Assembly (NCBI RefSeq): GCF_025515305.1 | Contig: NZ_JAOPHT010000004.1 | Span: 248,001 to 312,000 of the forward strand | Origin: Roseicyclus sediminis | Lineage (GTDB): Bacteria; Pseudomonadota; Alphaproteobacteria; Rhodobacterales; Rhodobacteraceae | Length of the DNA stretch: 64,000 nt | Direction of reading: 5' to 3' | In this document: piece after piece, positions 46,420 to 53,593 of the stretch | Layout of the letters: each line of letters opens with the position of its first letter | How positions within the stretch are numbered: position 1 is the first letter of the stretch | Made by a program: the position numbers and the translations under genes | Notes under the pieces: model-generated | What the model was told of the DNA's origin: nothing | The model's input: the letters and a program-made list of their open reading frames with translations, nothing else | Databases searched by the model: none

Positions 46420-46445
46420 CGGTCCCAAGGGAGGAGGAGGGACCG
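46420..46445 (-). ncRNA. CcsR-like hairpin 4
   Basis: Perfect 7-bp stem CGGTCCC/GGGACCG with loop TCCTCCTCCCTT on the minus strand. Confidence 0.8.
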
Positions 46446-46478
46446 ATCCTTCCCCGGACCTGCGGGCCCGGGATCCTG

Positions 46479-46516
46479 GCGGATGCACCCCAAGGGAGGA
46501 GGAGAGATGCACCCGC
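46479..46516 (-). ncRNA. CcsR-like hairpin 5
   Basis: Stem GCGG-A-TGCA/TGCA-C-CCGC with one plus-strand A-C mismatch, a G-U pair on the minus strand, and a 20-base loop containing CCTCCTCCC. Confidence 0.7.
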
Positions 46517-46518
46517 AA

Positions 46519-46555
46519 TTCCCGCGACCCCAAGGGAGGAGGGGGCCGTCGGGAA
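46519..46555 (-). ncRNA. CcsR-like hairpin 6, first after the DUF1127 gene
   Basis: Stem TTCCCG plus CGACCCC pairs with GGGGCCG plus CGGGAA, with one bulged base and one plus-strand A-C mismatch that is G-U on the minus strand. Loop CTCCTCCCTT. It starts nine bases after the DUF1127 stop. Confidence 0.75.
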
Positions 46556-46563
46556 ATCTCGTT

Positions 46564-46785
46564 TCAGTCCGCCTTGCCGTATACGGCCTGGAAGGCGGCG
46601 CCCCGGAGCATCGACCGGTTCAGGCCGAGGTCATCCAGTTCCCGGCCCGAGAGCTCGTTCAGCTCGGCCAGGGTGCGATGGTAAAGCCGCCATGCGGCGT
46701 ATGCTTCTGCGGCCTGCTTGCCGATTTCGGCAAGGCGCGCGCCTACAGAAATGCTTGTGGTCCGGTTGCTCGATACGTAAGCCAT
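46564..46785 (-). CDS. ccaF1: DUF1127 small protein, CcaF1-like
   Basis: A 73-residue protein whose C-terminal 40 residues are a DUF1127 domain (YHRTLAELNELSGRELDDLGLNRSML). DUF1127 proteins are small, arginine-containing and RNA-linked. The Rhodobacter homologue CcaF1 precedes the CcsR RNAs and influences RNA maturation. The start ATG at 46785 gives MAYVSSNRTTSISVGARLAEIG, with GAGGA six bases upstream. The six-hairpin array starts nine bases after its stop on the same strand. The symbol is by synteny and domain, not proven. Confidence 0.85.
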   Translation of the reverse strand: MAYVSSNRTTSISVGARLAEIGKQAAEAYAAWRLYHRTLAELNELSGRELDDLGLNRSMLRGAAFQAVYGKAD

Positions 46786-46861
46786 AGCGTCCTCAAATCT
46801 TGATGCGGCGAACCCGAATGGCCCGGCGCTGGAGCATTTCGATCACCCCGTTACGATTGGA

Positions 46862-46888
46862 AGATAAGGAAATGCTGCAGGTGCACAA
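46862..46888 (-). promoter_or_regulatory. Candidate RpoH-type promoter of the DUF1127-hairpin unit
   Basis: Minus-strand CTTATCT (46868-46862) matches the RpoH -10 pattern CYTATNT, and TTGTGC (46888-46883) lies at suitable spacing upstream. The Rhodobacter CcaF1-CcsR unit is stress-sigma controlled, which fits. This is sequence inspection only. Confidence 0.4.
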
Positions 46889-46969
46889 TAACCGAGGGTT
46901 CAATGCTGCTATGCAGAAACCGCATAGGTCGTCGCGCCCTTGCGCGCTAGGGCCCGAAGCGCTTTGAGC

Positions 46970-48160
46970 ATGATCGTCGGCGGCGCCTTCCGGGACCCCC
47001 AGTTCGCCCGCTTTTTCGTCGGGGTCTTCTTCGCCGTGCAGGCGATCTGGGTGCAGCGGGTGACACTGTCCTGGCTTGCCTGGGAGCGGACGGGTTCGGC
47101 GGGATTCGTCGGGATGGTCGCCGCGTTCAGCCTCGCGCCGACGCTGCTGGCGGGCCCGGTCTTCGGTGTCATGGCCGATCGCGTGAACATCCGCCGGGCG
47201 GCGCTGGTCACGAACGCGCTGATGGCGGCGGTCCTCGCCGTCCTTGCGCTCGCCCTGCCGCTGGTGGGCCCCTGGGGCGTGGCGGCGGCGGCGCTCTGCA
47301 TCGGCCTCGTGACCTCCGCCCATCATCCGGTCCGGATGTCGCTGGGGCCGCGTCTGGTTCCGCGCGAGATGGTGCAACACGTGGTCTCGGCCACGGCGCT
47401 GAACTTCAACCTCGCGCGCCTCGTGGCGCCGGTCGCCGCGGGCTGGATCATCGCGGGCTTCGGCGCGGGCGCGGCGCTCTGGGTCGCGGTGCTGTGCTAC
47501 ATGCCGATGCTGGCGGTGCTGCCTGCGCTGCGCCCCCGCGACCTGCCGCCGCGGCCGCGCGCGCCCTACCTGTCCGAGCTGCGCGACGGGGTCCGCTTCG
47601 CCCGCGACACGCCCCTGATCCGCGAGGCGCTGTTGCTGACGCTGGTCTTCGCCACGCTGGTGCGCGGTGGGCTCGAGCTTTTGCCGGTGCTGGCCGACGG
47701 GGCCTTCGGGCAGGGGGCGGCGGGCCTCGGGATGCTGACCGCCGCGGCCGGTGCCGGTGCGCTGCTGTCGGCCTCGTTCAAGGCCTTCGGGATGGGCGAT
47801 GTCTCCGCCGGCATTCCCCGCAGCGTCGTTGTGGCGATGACATTGGGCTTCGCGGCGATCATCGGCATGGGGCTCGCGCCGTACTGGCCGATGGCGCTCG
47901 GGGCGACAGCGCTCGCCGGGTTCTGTGCGACATGGTGCGGCGTCAGCCTGCAGGCCGCGATCCAGACCGACCTTCCGGACGCCTATCGTGGCCGGGTCAT
48001 GAGCCTCTGGACGGTCGTCGGCTTCGGCACGGTGGCCATCGGCGCGGCCTTCATCGGCGCGGTCGCGGAGATCATGCAGATCGGCCGGGCGCTGGCCGTG
48101 GCGGGGGTCGTCGGCCTTCTCGTCATCGCGGTGTGGCGTCTTGGGGGTGCGCGCGCCTGA
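46970..48160 (+). CDS. MFS transporter
   Basis: A 396-residue major facilitator of the MFS_3/EntS-like exporter type with about 12 hydrophobic segments. Landmarks are FFVGVFFAVQAIWVQRVTLSWLAWERTGSAGFVG, GPVFGVMADRVNIRRAALVTN (the G-x-x-x-D-R-x-x-R/K motif A) and QTDLPDAYRGRVMSLWTVVGFG near the second motif A. The start ATG at 46970 gives MIVGGAFRDPQFARFF. An upstream non-ATG start would add residues without support. The substrate is not evident from the neighbours. Confidence 0.85.
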   Translation: MIVGGAFRDPQFARFFVGVFFAVQAIWVQRVTLSWLAWERTGSAGFVGMVAAFSLAPTLLAGPVFGVMADRVNIRRAALVTNALMAAVLAVLALALPLVGPWGVAAAALCIGLVTSAHHPVRMSLGPRLVPREMVQHVVSATALNFNLARLVAPVAAGWIIAGFGAGAALWVAVLCYMPMLAVLPALRPRDLPPRPRAPYLSELRDGVRFARDTPLIREALLLTLVFATLVRGGLELLPVLADGAFGQGAAGLGMLTAAAGAGALLSASFKAFGMGDVSAGIPRSVVVAMTLGFAAIIGMGLAPYWPMALGATALAGFCATWCGVSLQAAIQTDLPDAYRGRVMSLWTVVGFGTVAIGAAFIGAVAEIMQIGRALAVAGVVGLLVIAVWRLGGARA

Positions 48161-48212
48161 ATTCCGTCCTATCTCGGGGCGGAACGATTGCGCGCGACAA
48201 GGAACCCAGACG

Positions 48213-49310
48213 ATGACGCAGACCCGCGACAGCATCCTGCAGGCCCTCTCCGGCCTGACCCTGCCCGATGGCGGCGACGTTGTTTCCCGCGACATGGTCC
48301 GCGCGCTGAGCGTGCAGGAGGGGCGCGTGTCCTTCATCCTCGAGGCCGAGTCCCCTGATGCCGCCCGCAGGATGGAGCCTGTGCGGCTTGCCGCCGAGCA
48401 CCTCGTGAAGAAGCTGCCGGGCGTGGAGCAGGTGATCGTCGCGCTGACCGCCCATGGTCCGGCCGCGAAGGCGCCGCCGAGGCCCGCGGAGCCCGCGGGC
48501 GCGCCCCCCAACCTGCAGATCGGCGGGCACATGAAGCCGCAAGCGGGATCGATGAAACCCTCGGGCGTGCGGCACATCATCGGCATCGGCTCGGGCAAGG
48601 GTGGCGTGGGCAAATCCACGGTCGCCTCCAACCTTGCCGTGGCGCTGGCGCGGGCCGGGCGGCGCGTGGGCCTGCTCGACGCCGATATCTACGGACCCTC
48701 CCAGCCCCGCATGATGGGCGTGAACAAGCGCCCGTCCTCGCCCGACGGCAAGACGATCATCCCGCTCAAGGCCCACGGCGTCACCTGCATGTCCATCGGC
48801 TTCATGCTGCCCGAGGAGAAGGCCGTGGTCTGGCGTGGGCCGATGCTGATGGGGGCGCTCCAGCAGATGCTGACACAGGTGGAGTGGGGCGAGCTCGACA
48901 TCCTCCTCGTCGACCTGCCGCCCGGCACCGGCGATGTGGCCATGACGCTCTGCCAGAAATCCGAGGTGACGGGCGCGATCGTCGTCTCGACGCCGCAGGA
49001 CGTGGCCCTTCTCGACGCGAGGAAGGCGCTCAACATGTTCGAGCTCCTGAAGACGCCCGTTCTCGGGCTGATCGAGAACATGTCGACCTATGTCTGCCCC
49101 AAGTGCGGCCACGAGGAGCACATCTTCGGCGAGGGCGGCGTGCGGGCCGAGGCCGAGCGCATGGGCCATCCGTTCCTCGGTTCCCTGCCGATCAGCCTGG
49201 AAACCCGCATCGCGGGGGATGCCGGCAAGCCCATCGCGGCGGGCGAGGGACCCATGGCCGAGGCCTACGCGGCCCTCGCGCATCGCTTCATCGCGGGCGG
49301 GATGGCCTGA
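48213..49310 (+). CDS. apbC: Mrp/NBP35-family Fe-S cluster carrier ATPase
   Basis: A 365-residue P-loop ATPase that carries Fe-S clusters to target enzymes. The N-terminal MIP18/DUF59-like domain (about residues 1-80) is followed by the deviant Walker A GSGKGGVGKSTVASNLA near residue 125, then DADIYGPSQPRMMG, DLPPGTGDVAMTL and the cluster-binding CPKCGHEEHIFGEGG. The start ATG at 48213 gives MTQTRDSILQALSGL. The gene is 53 bases after the MFS gene. Confidence 0.93.
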   Translation: MTQTRDSILQALSGLTLPDGGDVVSRDMVRALSVQEGRVSFILEAESPDAARRMEPVRLAAEHLVKKLPGVEQVIVALTAHGPAAKAPPRPAEPAGAPPNLQIGGHMKPQAGSMKPSGVRHIIGIGSGKGGVGKSTVASNLAVALARAGRRVGLLDADIYGPSQPRMMGVNKRPSSPDGKTIIPLKAHGVTCMSIGFMLPEEKAVVWRGPMLMGALQQMLTQVEWGELDILLVDLPPGTGDVAMTLCQKSEVTGAIVVSTPQDVALLDARKALNMFELLKTPVLGLIENMSTYVCPKCGHEEHIFGEGGVRAEAERMGHPFLGSLPISLETRIAGDAGKPIAAGEGPMAEAYAALAHRFIAGGMA

Positions 49311-49398
49311 GCCAAGGCCGTCCCACGGGCTGATTCGCGGCCCTGAAAACCTGAAAACACCCCGATCCCGGCCTCTCGCCGGATTTTTCGGGAATTTT

Positions 49399-49425
49399 CT
49401 GCCACCACCCGGAAAAACCTGCCAC
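49399..49425. repeat. Direct repeats CTGCCAC spaced 20 bp upstream of mraZ
   Basis: CTGCCAC occurs at 49399-49405 and 49419-49425, exactly 20 bp apart (two helical turns), with related surroundings (CACCCG/GGCCCG). The complement GTGGCAG also occurs in the terminator loop at 49784. Could be a regulator site for the dcw cluster, possibly MraZ; unproven. Confidence 0.35.
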
Positions 49426-49541
49426 GGCCCGACATCTCCCAAGATGTTGGGTCCATTGCGCGTGAAACTACCACAATTGCCGTTCGGGTCGCATCAATTC
49501 GGGTGGATGGCGGTGTTGCATTTCCGCACTGAGGCACGTGG

Positions 49542-49582
49542 TGGATGAAAGTTCCGAAAAAAGGAGTTGATTGGATGAAAGT
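49542..49582. repeat. Direct repeat TGGATGAAAGT upstream of mraZ
   Basis: TGGATGAAAGT is at 49542-49552 and 49572-49582, 30 bp apart, with a further TGGATG at 49503. MraZ in other bacteria autoregulates through repeated TGGG/AAAGTG-type elements in this position. No -35/-10 pair is convincing here. Confidence 0.35.
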
Positions 49583-49608
49583 GGCGTGGCACACCTTGTT
49601 CATCGGCA

Positions 49609-49812
49609 AACGAGATCGAACTTCGGACCCAAGGGTCTGATGGAAAAACAAAAAACGGCAGGTTCATACAGGCAATCTCGAACGCCAGAACAAAGAGATC
49701 CGGCGCGCAAGCGAGCAGACATCCCCCCAGGTGGCCTGCGTAGTCGGACACCCAGCAATGGGACGAGGGCGGCGGATTGAGCAGTGGCAGCTTGCTCAAT
49801 CCGCCGTTTCCG
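49609..49812 (+). ncRNA. Probable UpsM-type 5' UTR-derived RNA upstream of mraZ (ends approximate)
   Basis: The 200 bases before mraZ have no supportable open frame, yet contain RNA-like structure: GACCC-AA-GGGTC near 49627 and, at the end, a perfect 13-bp stem GGCGGATTGAGCA/TGCTCAATCCGCC (49771-49783, 49793-49805) followed by GTTTCCGTT. In Rhodobacter sphaeroides the abundant sRNA UpsM (about 206 nt) is made from the dcw 5' UTR by termination ahead of mraZ; position, length and terminator match. The 5' end is estimated from that length. Confidence 0.6.
49771..49811 (+). terminator. Leader terminator/attenuator hairpin before mraZ
   Basis: Perfect 13-bp stem with a nine-base loop GTGGCAGCT, followed by GTTTCC. 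It lies 86 bases before the mraZ start, so partial termination would set the level of the whole dcw transcript. Confidence 0.65.
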
Positions 49813-49890
49813 TTCCCGGGGCCCGAATAAGGCCGCAATGCGGCGAAAAAATGGCGACGGGCCTACGATAAAAGAACAAGGCGCAAGCCC

Positions 49891-50421
49891 GTGGACAGCA
49901 GGTTTCAAGGCGAAAGCCTGAACAAGGTGGATGGAAAGGGCCGGATGTCGCTTCCGGCCAAGTTCCGTCGTGCCCTGCAGGCCAGCGACAGCCGCTGCGG
50001 ACCGGGCGATCCCGCGCGCCTCTACATCGCCTACGGAAACCCCAGGAACGATTTCGTCGAGTGCCTCTCGGGCGATTACTACGACGACCTCGTGGCGCGC
50101 ATCGAGGCGATGGACGACGGCGAGGACGAGCGCGAAGTGCTCGAATACCTCTATTTCGCGAAGTGCGACGAGGTCGCCGTGGACGAGACGGGGCGTTTCG
50201 TGCTGCCGACCGCCGCCCGCGACAAGCTGGACCTCGATGGCGAGGCGCTGTTCCAGGGCAAGGGCCGCAAGTTTCACATCCTCAAGCCGGCCGACGGCAC
50301 GGCAGCGGATGACAAGATCCTGAAAATGTTGGAGAAGTTCGGTGAGGGCAAGGAATTCTTCAATCCCATCTCGCTGGCCAACCGCCGCAAGCCCGACGTG
50401 GTCGGAAGCGATGCGGAATGA
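49891..50421 (+). CDS. mraZ: MraZ transcriptional regulator of the division cluster
   Basis: A 176-residue AbrB-like DNA-binding protein, slightly longer than the 152-residue E. coli protein. Each half has a SpoVT/AbrB motif: [20 protein letters not shown] and [19 protein letters not shown]. The C-terminal tail after about residue 145 is an extension. The start is GTG at 49891 with weak AAGG upstream; no ATG is suitable. It is the first gene of dcw and overlaps rsmH in ATGA. Confidence 0.93.
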   Translation: MDSRFQGESLNKVDGKGRMSLPAKFRRALQASDSRCGPGDPARLYIAYGNPRNDFVECLSGDYYDDLVARIEAMDDGEDEREVLEYLYFAKCDEVAVDETGRFVLPTAARDKLDLDGEALFQGKGRKFHILKPADGTAADDKILKMLEKFGEGKEFFNPISLANRRKPDVVGSDAE

Positions 50422-51416
50422 CGGGCGCAGACAACGGCCAGCCGCACCTGCCGGTCCTTCTGGGGCCGTTGTTGCGGGCGGTCGCCCCGATATCTGGCGT
50501 GTGGTTAGATGGCACCTTCGGCGCTGGTGGCTACGCCCGTGGATTGCTTGAGGCAGGGGCGGAGATCGTGATCGGCATCGACCGGGATCCGCTCGCCTTC
50601 GAGATGGCCGCGCCCTGGGCGGGGGCGTGGGGGGATCGCCTGATCCTCGTTCCCGGCACGTTTTCCGAACTCGACGAACACGCGGCCGCCGCCGGGCATC
50701 CCTTGCTCGACGGCGTGACGCTCGATCTCGGTGTGTCGTCGATGCAGCTCGACCGCGCCGAGCGCGGCTTTTCCTTCCTGCGCGACGGGCCCCTCGACAT
50801 GCGCATGGGGCAGGCGGGGCTTTCGGCCGAGGACCTCGTCAACGATGCGCCCGAGGCGCTCTTGGCCGATATTCTCTTTCTCTACGGCGAGGAGCGCGCC
50901 GCGCGCCGGATCGCGCGCGCCATCGTGACCGAGCGCGCGACGGGCCGCATCACGTCCACCCTGCAACTCGCTGGAATCGTTGAATCCTGTCTGCCGCGCA
51001 AGAAGCCGGGCCAGAGCCATCCCGCCACCCGGAGCTTCCAGGCGATCCGCATCGCCGTGAACGACGAACTGGGCCAGCTGGTCGCGGCGCTGGCCGCCGC
51101 CGAGCGCGCGCTGAAGCCGGGCGGCAAGCTCGCCGTCGTGACATTCCATTCCATCGAAGACCGGATCGTGAAGAGGTACCTCGCGGAGCGCGCCTCGGAG
51201 GGTGGCGGCGGCTCGCGCCACGCCCCCGCCGAGGCGCACCGGGAGCCGGGCTTCGTCCTGACCCCGAAAAAGGCCGTCGTCGCCGACGAGGCCGAGATCG
51301 CCGCGAACCCGCGCGCGCGGTCGGCCAAGCTCCGTGTCGCGACCCGGACGGACGCACCCGCCGATACCGTGGACGCGGCGCGCCTCGGGCTTCCGCAGGT
51401 CGGAGGGCTTCACTGA
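50418..51416 (+). CDS. rsmH: 16S rRNA (cytosine-1402-N4) methyltransferase
   Basis: A 332-residue SAM enzyme that modifies C1402 of 16S r[20 protein letters not shown] is the SAM loop, [29 protein letters not shown] and [16 protein letters not shown] are highly conserved, and [16 protein letters not shown] is near the end. The start ATG overlaps the mraZ stop by four bases, and its stop overlaps the ftsL start (TGATG). Confidence 0.96.
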   Translation: MTGADNGQPHLPVLLGPLLRAVAPISGVWLDGTFGAGGYARGLLEAGAEIVIGIDRDPLAFEMAAPWAGAWGDRLILVPGTFSELDEHAAAAGHPLLDGVTLDLGVSSMQLDRAERGFSFLRDGPLDMRMGQAGLSAEDLVNDAPEALLADILFLYGEERAARRIARAIVTERATGRITSTLQLAGIVESCLPRKKPGQSHPATRSFQAIRIAVNDELGQLVAALAAAERALKPGGKLAVVTFHSIEDRIVKRYLAERASEGGGGSRHAPAEAHREPGFVLTPKKAVVADEAEIAANPRARSAKLRVATRTDAPADTVDAARLGLPQVGGLH

Positions 51417-51778
51417 TGCGCGGCCTTCCCACGATCCTTGCCGCACTTGCCGTCATCGGCCTGGGATACTGGGCCTATCACCAGACGATCCTGACCCAGT
51501 CGGCGATCCGCGAGGTGGAGCGTCTTCAGGTCTCGATCGGCGCCGAGCGCGAGCGTCTCGCGGTGCTTCGCGCCGAATGGGCCTATCTCAACCGCCCCGA
51601 CCGCCTGCGCGAACTGGCCGAGTTCAACTTCGACCGCCTCGGCCTTCTGCCGATGGTGCCCGAGCAGTTCGGCCTCGTCGCCGAGTTGCCGCATCCGAGG
51701 CCAGAGCCGGACCCTGCCTCGCAGGTCGAGGAGCTTCTCCTGCAGAATTCCTCCACCGCCGAGGAGCAGGTGCCATGA
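51416..51778 (+). CDS. ftsL: Cell division protein FtsL
   Basis: A 120-residue bitopic protein of the divisome. One N-terminal transmembrane segment (PTILAALAVIGLGYWAYHQTI, residues about 4-24) is followed by a coiled-coil-like IREVERLQVSIGAERERLAVLRAEWAYLNRPDRL, the usual FtsL pattern ending LAEFNFDRLGLLPMVPEQ. Position between rsmH and ftsI is decisive because the sequence is poorly conserved. Confidence 0.88.
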   Translation: MRGLPTILAALAVIGLGYWAYHQTILTQSAIREVERLQVSIGAERERLAVLRAEWAYLNRPDRLRELAEFNFDRLGLLPMVPEQFGLVAELPHPRPEPDPASQVEELLLQNSSTAEEQVP

Positions 51779-53553
51779 TCCGCACGCCGCTCCGCCCGCT
51801 CGCCCGCGTTCTCGATGCCCGCCAGAAAGGCGAGAACCCCGACGCGATCGAACGTGAGAACCTGCGGCTGCGCCACGAGGCGCAGCGCGACCGGATGCGC
51901 GTGCGCGCCGAAAGCCGCCTTTTGCTGGTCGCGATCTGCTTTCTCATGGGGTTCGGCGCTGTCGGCACGAGAATGGCGGCGCTCGCCACCTCCGAGGCCG
52001 AGGAGCCGCGCGTCGCGGTCTCGGGCACGTCGATCCTGAACACGCGGGCGGATATCGTCGACCGGCATGGCCGGGTGCTCGCGACGAATTTCGCCACCAA
52101 CGCGCTTTATGCCCATCCGCACGAGATCGTCGATCCCCGCGCCGCCGCCGACGGGCTGGCCGAGATCTTCCCCGACATGGATGCCGAGGCGCTTTATCGC
52201 CGCTTCACCTCCGACAGCCGCTTCATCTGGCTGCGCCGCTACATCTCGCCCGAGCAGGAGCAGATGGTGCACGACCTCGGCGAGCCGGGCCTGCTGTTCG
52301 GGCCGCGCGAGATGCGGCTCTATCCCAACGGCGCCATCGCGGCCCATGTGCTCGGTGGCGCGGGCTTCGGCCAGGAGGCCGTGAACGCGGCGGAAGTCGT
52401 CGGCGTGGCGGGGGTCGAGGCGAATTTCGACGAGACGCTGCGCGATCCCGCGCGCGAGGCGCCGCTGCGCCTGTCGCTCGACCTGACGGTTCAGGCCGCC
52501 GTCGAGGAGGTTCTGGCCGGCGGCATGGCCCTGATGAACGCAAGCGGCGCCTCCGCCGTCCTCATGGACATCCGCACCGGCGAGATCATCGCCATGGCGA
52601 GCCTGCCCGACTTCGACCCCAACGCGCGCCCCCGCCCCCTGACCGAGGGCGACCAGGCCGACAGCCCGCTGTTCAACCGGGCGCTGCAGGGGGTGTATGA
52701 ACTCGGCTCGGTGTTCAAGACCTTCACCGTCGCCCAGGCGCTCGAGGAAGGGCTGGTCAGCCTCGACGACCTGATCGACACGCGCGGACCGCTTCGGATG
52801 GCGGGCTTCGCGATCACCGATTTCCGCTCCCGCGGGCCGGAGCAATCCGTGCATGACGTCTTCACCCATTCCTCGAACATCGGCACCGCGCGGATCGCGC
52901 AGTTGATCGGCGGCGAACGGCAGCGCGCCTTCATGGAGCGTCTCGGCTTTCTCGCGCCCACCACGATCGAGATGATCGAGGCGCCGAGCGGTCGTCCGTT
53001 GTGGCCTGCCCGCTGGGGAGAATTGTCCACGATGACGATTTCCTACGGGCATGGCCTATCGACGTCGCCGCTGCATCTCGCGGCTGCCTATGCCGCGATG
53101 GTGAACGGCGGCACGCTGGTCACGCCGACGCTGTTGCGGACCGATGCGCCCGCCACGGGCGAGCGCATCATCTCGGAGAGGGTCAGCGCCCAGATCCGCG
53201 AACTCCTGCGGGCCGTGGTGACCGATGGAACGGCGAGTTTCGGCGAGGTCGAGGGCTACAGCGTCGGCGGCAAGACCGGCTCGGCCGAGATGCCGCGCGC
53301 CCGCGGCGGCTACTACGAGGACCGCAACATCAACACCTTCGCCGCGGTCTTCCCCTCGGATGATCCGCAATACGTGCTGGTGACCACGCTCTACGAGCCG
53401 GTCGAACTGTCCGGGCCCGAGCCGCGGCGCACCGCGGGCTGGACCACCGTTCCCGTCGCCGCCGAGGTGATCCGCCGCGCCGCGCCCCTTCTGGGGCTGC
53501 GTCCCGAGATTGAACCCACCCCCGCACTTCCGCTATCCAGCAGCTCGAACTGA
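51775..53553 (+). CDS. ftsI: Penicillin-binding protein 3, division transpeptidase
   Basis: A 592-residue class B PBP that cross-links septal peptidoglycan with FtsW. An N-terminal membrane segment (LLLVAICFLMGFGAVGTRM) near residue 50 precedes the pedestal domain. The transpeptidase motifs are ELGSVFKTFT (SxxK), THSSNIG (SxN) and GGKTGSAEM (KTG). The start ATG at 51775 overlaps the ftsL stop; the frame to 51334 is spurious. Confidence 0.96.
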   Translation: MIRTPLRPLARVLDARQKGENPDAIERENLRLRHEAQRDRMRVRAESRLLLVAICFLMGFGAVGTRMAALATSEAEEPRVAVSGTSILNTRADIVDRHGRVLATNFATNALYAHPHEIVDPRAAADGLAEIFPDMDAEALYRRFTSDSRFIWLRRYISPEQEQMVHDLGEPGLLFGPREMRLYPNGAIAAHVLGGAGFGQEAVNAAEVVGVAGVEANFDETLRDPAREAPLRLSLDLTVQAAVEEVLAGGMALMNASGASAVLMDIRTGEIIAMASLPDFDPNARPRPLTEGDQADSPLFNRALQGVYELGSVFKTFTVAQALEEGLVSLDDLIDTRGPLRMAGFAITDFRSRGPEQSVHDVFTHSSNIGTARIAQLIGGERQRAFMERLGFLAPTTIEMIEAPSGRPLWPARWGELSTMTISYGHGLSTSPLHLAAAYAAMVNGGTLVTPTLLRTDAPATGERIISERVSAQIRELLRAVVTDGTASFGEVEGYSVGGKTGSAEMPRARGGYYEDRNINTFAAVFPSDDPQYVLVTTLYEPVELSGPEPRRTAGWTTVPVAAEVIRRAAPLLGLRPEIEPTPALPLSSSSN

Positions 53554-53593
53554 CCGCGCAGGGTTCGCGGTCGGCGGGGCAAGGGGGCCGCCG

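Larger units (their letters stand above)
46290..46558 (-). ncRNA. Array of six CcsR-like hairpin small RNAs downstream of a DUF1127 gene
   Basis: Six tandem units each present the loop core TCCTCCTCCCTT (minus strand), four between complementary arms of 7-12 bp. The arrangement, right behind a DUF1127 gene, matches the CcaF1-CcsR locus of Rhodobacter, where four such stress-induced RNAs carry a CCUCCUCCC loop motif. R1 ends the array and is followed on the minus strand by ATTTTTTT, giving a terminator. In R2, R5 and R6 plus-strand A-C mismatches become G-U pairs on the minus strand, which supports transcription of the minus strand as a structured RNA. The array has six units rather than four. 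Processing from the DUF1127 mRNA is expected by analogy. Confidence 0.88.

Noticed and set aside
46290-46560. CRISPR array interpretation of the regular repeats
   Set aside because: The repeated unit is only the loop core GGAGGAGG with differing complementary flanks, spacing is irregular and there are no cas genes; hairpin RNAs explain it better.
49571-49780. 69-codon open frame in the mraZ leader
   Set aside because: No family pattern, and it overlaps the structured RNA and terminator stem; more likely untranslated leader.
49311-49890. RNase P RNA gene in the mraZ upstream gap
   Set aside because: None of the conserved rnpB signature segments were seen, and the length of structured sequence is too short.
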